This document shows positions 5,542-6,670 of a DNA stretch of 6,670 nucleotides, one piece after another. Both the position numbers and the translations under genes were made by a program. The stretch is from an uncultured Bacilli bacterium (lineage in GTDB: Bacteria; Bacillota_I; Bacilli_A; RF39; UBA660). Each line of letters opens with the position of its first letter. The stretch's first letter is position 1. Location: the NCBI GenBank assembly GCA_934096025.1, contig CAKOLP010000051.1:1-6670 (forward strand). The letters are read 5' to 3'. The notes below the pieces were generated by a model that made no database searches, was not told where the DNA came from, and saw only the letters and a list, made by a program, of their open reading frames with translations.

Positions 5542-6670
5542 TCAGTTTACGTCGATAAAGCTATCTTTTTTTAAATAAGTAGCAATTTTTTCTAAAATTG
5601 TATTTTTATCTATTTTTAAATATTTTACTATTTCATCTCTACTACCACTCATACCGAATTTATTAACACCGAAAATGTATTCCGGTTTAGTTGCAAACCT
5701 ATTCCAGATTAGGCTTGAACCAGCTTCGATAACAAAGGTTTTAACATCTTTTGGTAGCAATTGTTCTTCATACTTAGGATTTTGTTTTAAGAATAATTCC
5801 ATACTAGGCATTGAAACTACCCGAGTATCTATTCCCAATTTAAACAAATCTTGTGATATTTCCATGGCCATTTCTAGTTCTTGTCCAGTAGCAATTATTA
5901 TTCCATCTAAATGAAATTTCTCTTTGCGAACCATATATGCTCCATATTTTACAAATTTAGCATTGGTATTTTTTTGTTTTTTTCTTTTTTCTTTACTTAA
6001 TACTAAAGCTGTTGAACAATTATTTTTTAAAATATACTCCCAAGCCCCAAGAATTTCATTTATATCAGCTGGCCTAAAGGTAATAAAATTAGGAATTGTT
6101 CGAAGCATTGTTAGCTGTTCTACAGGCTCATGAGTTGGTCCATCTTCGCCAACATATACAGAATCGTGTGTAAAAATATATGTTGTAGGTAAATTCATTA
6201 AAGCTGACATTCTTATCGCTGGTTTTAAATAATCACTAAAAGACAAAAATGTTGAAGCAAATACTTTTAAATTTGAAAGCGCCATACCATTAATTATTGC
6301 TCCCATAGCATGTTCTCTTACCCCAAAGTAAATATTTTTTCCTAAAGGATTTTTTGCAGACTGAATACTTGACTTATCTAAGTTAGTCTTACACGAAGAA
6401 GACAAATCAGCTGATCCCCCTAAGAAAAAAGGCGTTTTCGGAGATATAAAATTCATTATCTTATGATTACTATCTCGGAGTGTTTCTTCATATTCATCAC
6501 TTATCTTAAATTTTGTATCATCAAAATCTATTATAAAAGCATTTCTTTCCAACAAGTTAATAAGGGAATGAAGGCCAAAATTATCTTCTCCTTTAATATT
6601 AGTGTATTCTTCTTGCCACTTTACATATTTTTTTGCTACCCTTTTATTTACTTCATTTTTTAAGTAATTT
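5542..6670 (-). CDS. tkt: Transketolase, C-terminal part (5' end outside window)
   Basis: Thiamine-diphosphate enzyme that moves two-carbon ketol units between sugar phosphates in the pentose phosphate pathway. The frame stays open to the window edge, giving 375 residues of an enzyme of about 660. The TTG at 6555 is internal, because coding sequence typical of the linker (about YVKWQEEY) continues upstream of it. The visible part holds the pyrimidine-binding domain and the C-terminal domain. Seen: LGGSADLSSS (substrate-binding Ser), FGVREHAMG with the catalytic Glu that activates the cofactor, THDSVYVGEDGPTHEPVEQ with the substrate His and Asp, and the C-terminal FGMSGSRDEI. The cofactor diphosphate-binding N-terminal domain must lie upstream. 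One oddity is LSK (codon at 5994-5992) where most transketolases have LSR or LTR. The stop is TGA. It probably leads the operon with sirA and yneF. Confidence 0.97.
   Translation of the reverse strand, partial: NYLKNEVNKRVAKKYVKWQEEYTNIKGEDNFGLHSLINLLERNAFIIDFDDTKFKISDEYEETLRDSNHKIMNFISPKTPFFLGGSADLSSSCKTNLDKSSIQSAKNPLGKNIYFGVREHAMGAIINGMALSNLKVFASTFLSFSDYLKPAIRMSALMNLPTTYIFTHDSVYVGEDGPTHEPVEQLTMLRTIPNFITFRPADINEILGAWEYILKNNCSTALVLSKEKRKKQKNTNAKFVKYGAYMVRKEKFHLDGIIIATGQELEMAMEISQDLFKLGIDTRVVSMPSMELFLKQNPKYEEQLLPKDVKTFVIEAGSSLIWNRFATKPEYIFGVNKFGMSGSRDEIVKYLKIDKNTILEKIATYLKKDSFIDVN

Noticed and set aside
5520..5544. TGA at the end of transketolase read as Trp (Mycoplasma-type code)
   Set aside because: Read-through would add about 16 unrelated residues running into the sirA start, the protein already ends at the family's usual place, and tryptophans in valS use TGG.
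5675..5914. Plus-strand open frame of 79 codons
   Set aside because: It lies wholly antisense to the transketolase gene, and its product shows no family motif; it mirrors the coding strand.
5924..6133. Plus-strand open frame of 69 codons
   Set aside because: Antisense to the strongly conserved transketolase region; the hydrophobic look comes from reading Lys-rich codons in reverse.
6553..6555. TTG as start of a short transketolase-like protein
   Set aside because: The same frame continues upstream to the window edge with sequence typical of the interdomain linker, so this is an internal Leu codon of a full-length gene and not evidence for a split transketolase.
6463..6663. Plus-strand open frame of 66 codons, very Phe/Ile-rich
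   Set aside because: Antisense to the transketolase frame, which stays open to the window edge; composition is that of reversed AT-rich coding DNA.

Overview
The window is very AT-rich (roughly 70% A+T by eye) and every gene I can support lies on the minus strand. The recognisable genes point to a low-GC Firmicute of the Bacilli class or a close relative. These genes are a transketolase, a SirA-like protein and a YneF (UPF0154) protein in the Bacillus subtilis order tkt-sirA(yneE)-yneF, followed further on by a valyl-tRNA synthetase controlled by a T-box leader. Base composition and the lysine-rich anchored proteins resemble uncultured gut lineages such as RF39 or Erysipelotrichia-like Bacilli, but that placement is inference. 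The transketolase gene ends in TGA and all tryptophans seen in valS are TGG, which fits the standard bacterial code rather than the Mycoplasma code.

Layout in the direction of transcription (high to low coordinates): (1) 6670-5542, C-terminal part of transketolase, with its start outside the window; (2) 5494-5078, a divergent SirA homologue whose real start is a GTG at 5494; (3) 5053-4844, YneF, followed by a hairpin with a U-run at 4840-4815; (4) 4800-3922, an unrecognised single-pass membrane protein with a long Thr/Lys/Ser linker and a helical C-terminal domain, closed by a terminator at 3923-3900; (5) a promoter with an extended -10 at 3886-3858 that drives two co-transcribed genes, 3834-1756 (692 aa) and 1753-845 (302 aa). 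Both encode membrane-anchored beta-repeat proteins related to WG-repeat proteins. The first carries two copies of a ~290-residue module and the second carries one; (6) a promoter at 858-830, a compact valine-type T-box riboswitch at 824-637, and the first 206 codons of valS (619-1), which runs off the window.

The housekeeping parts are clear: pentose phosphate carbon exchange (tkt), a putative brake on DnaA-dependent replication initiation (SirA), a small membrane protein (YneF) and tRNA charging (ValRS) sensed through uncharged tRNA-Val. Between them sits a block of three anchored, probably extracytoplasmic proteins of unknown function. The most interesting items are the module duplication in these proteins, with a cysteine pair at the same place in each module, and the stripped-down T-box that lacks room for stem II. 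I see no mobile element, CRISPR array, rRNA or tRNA gene.
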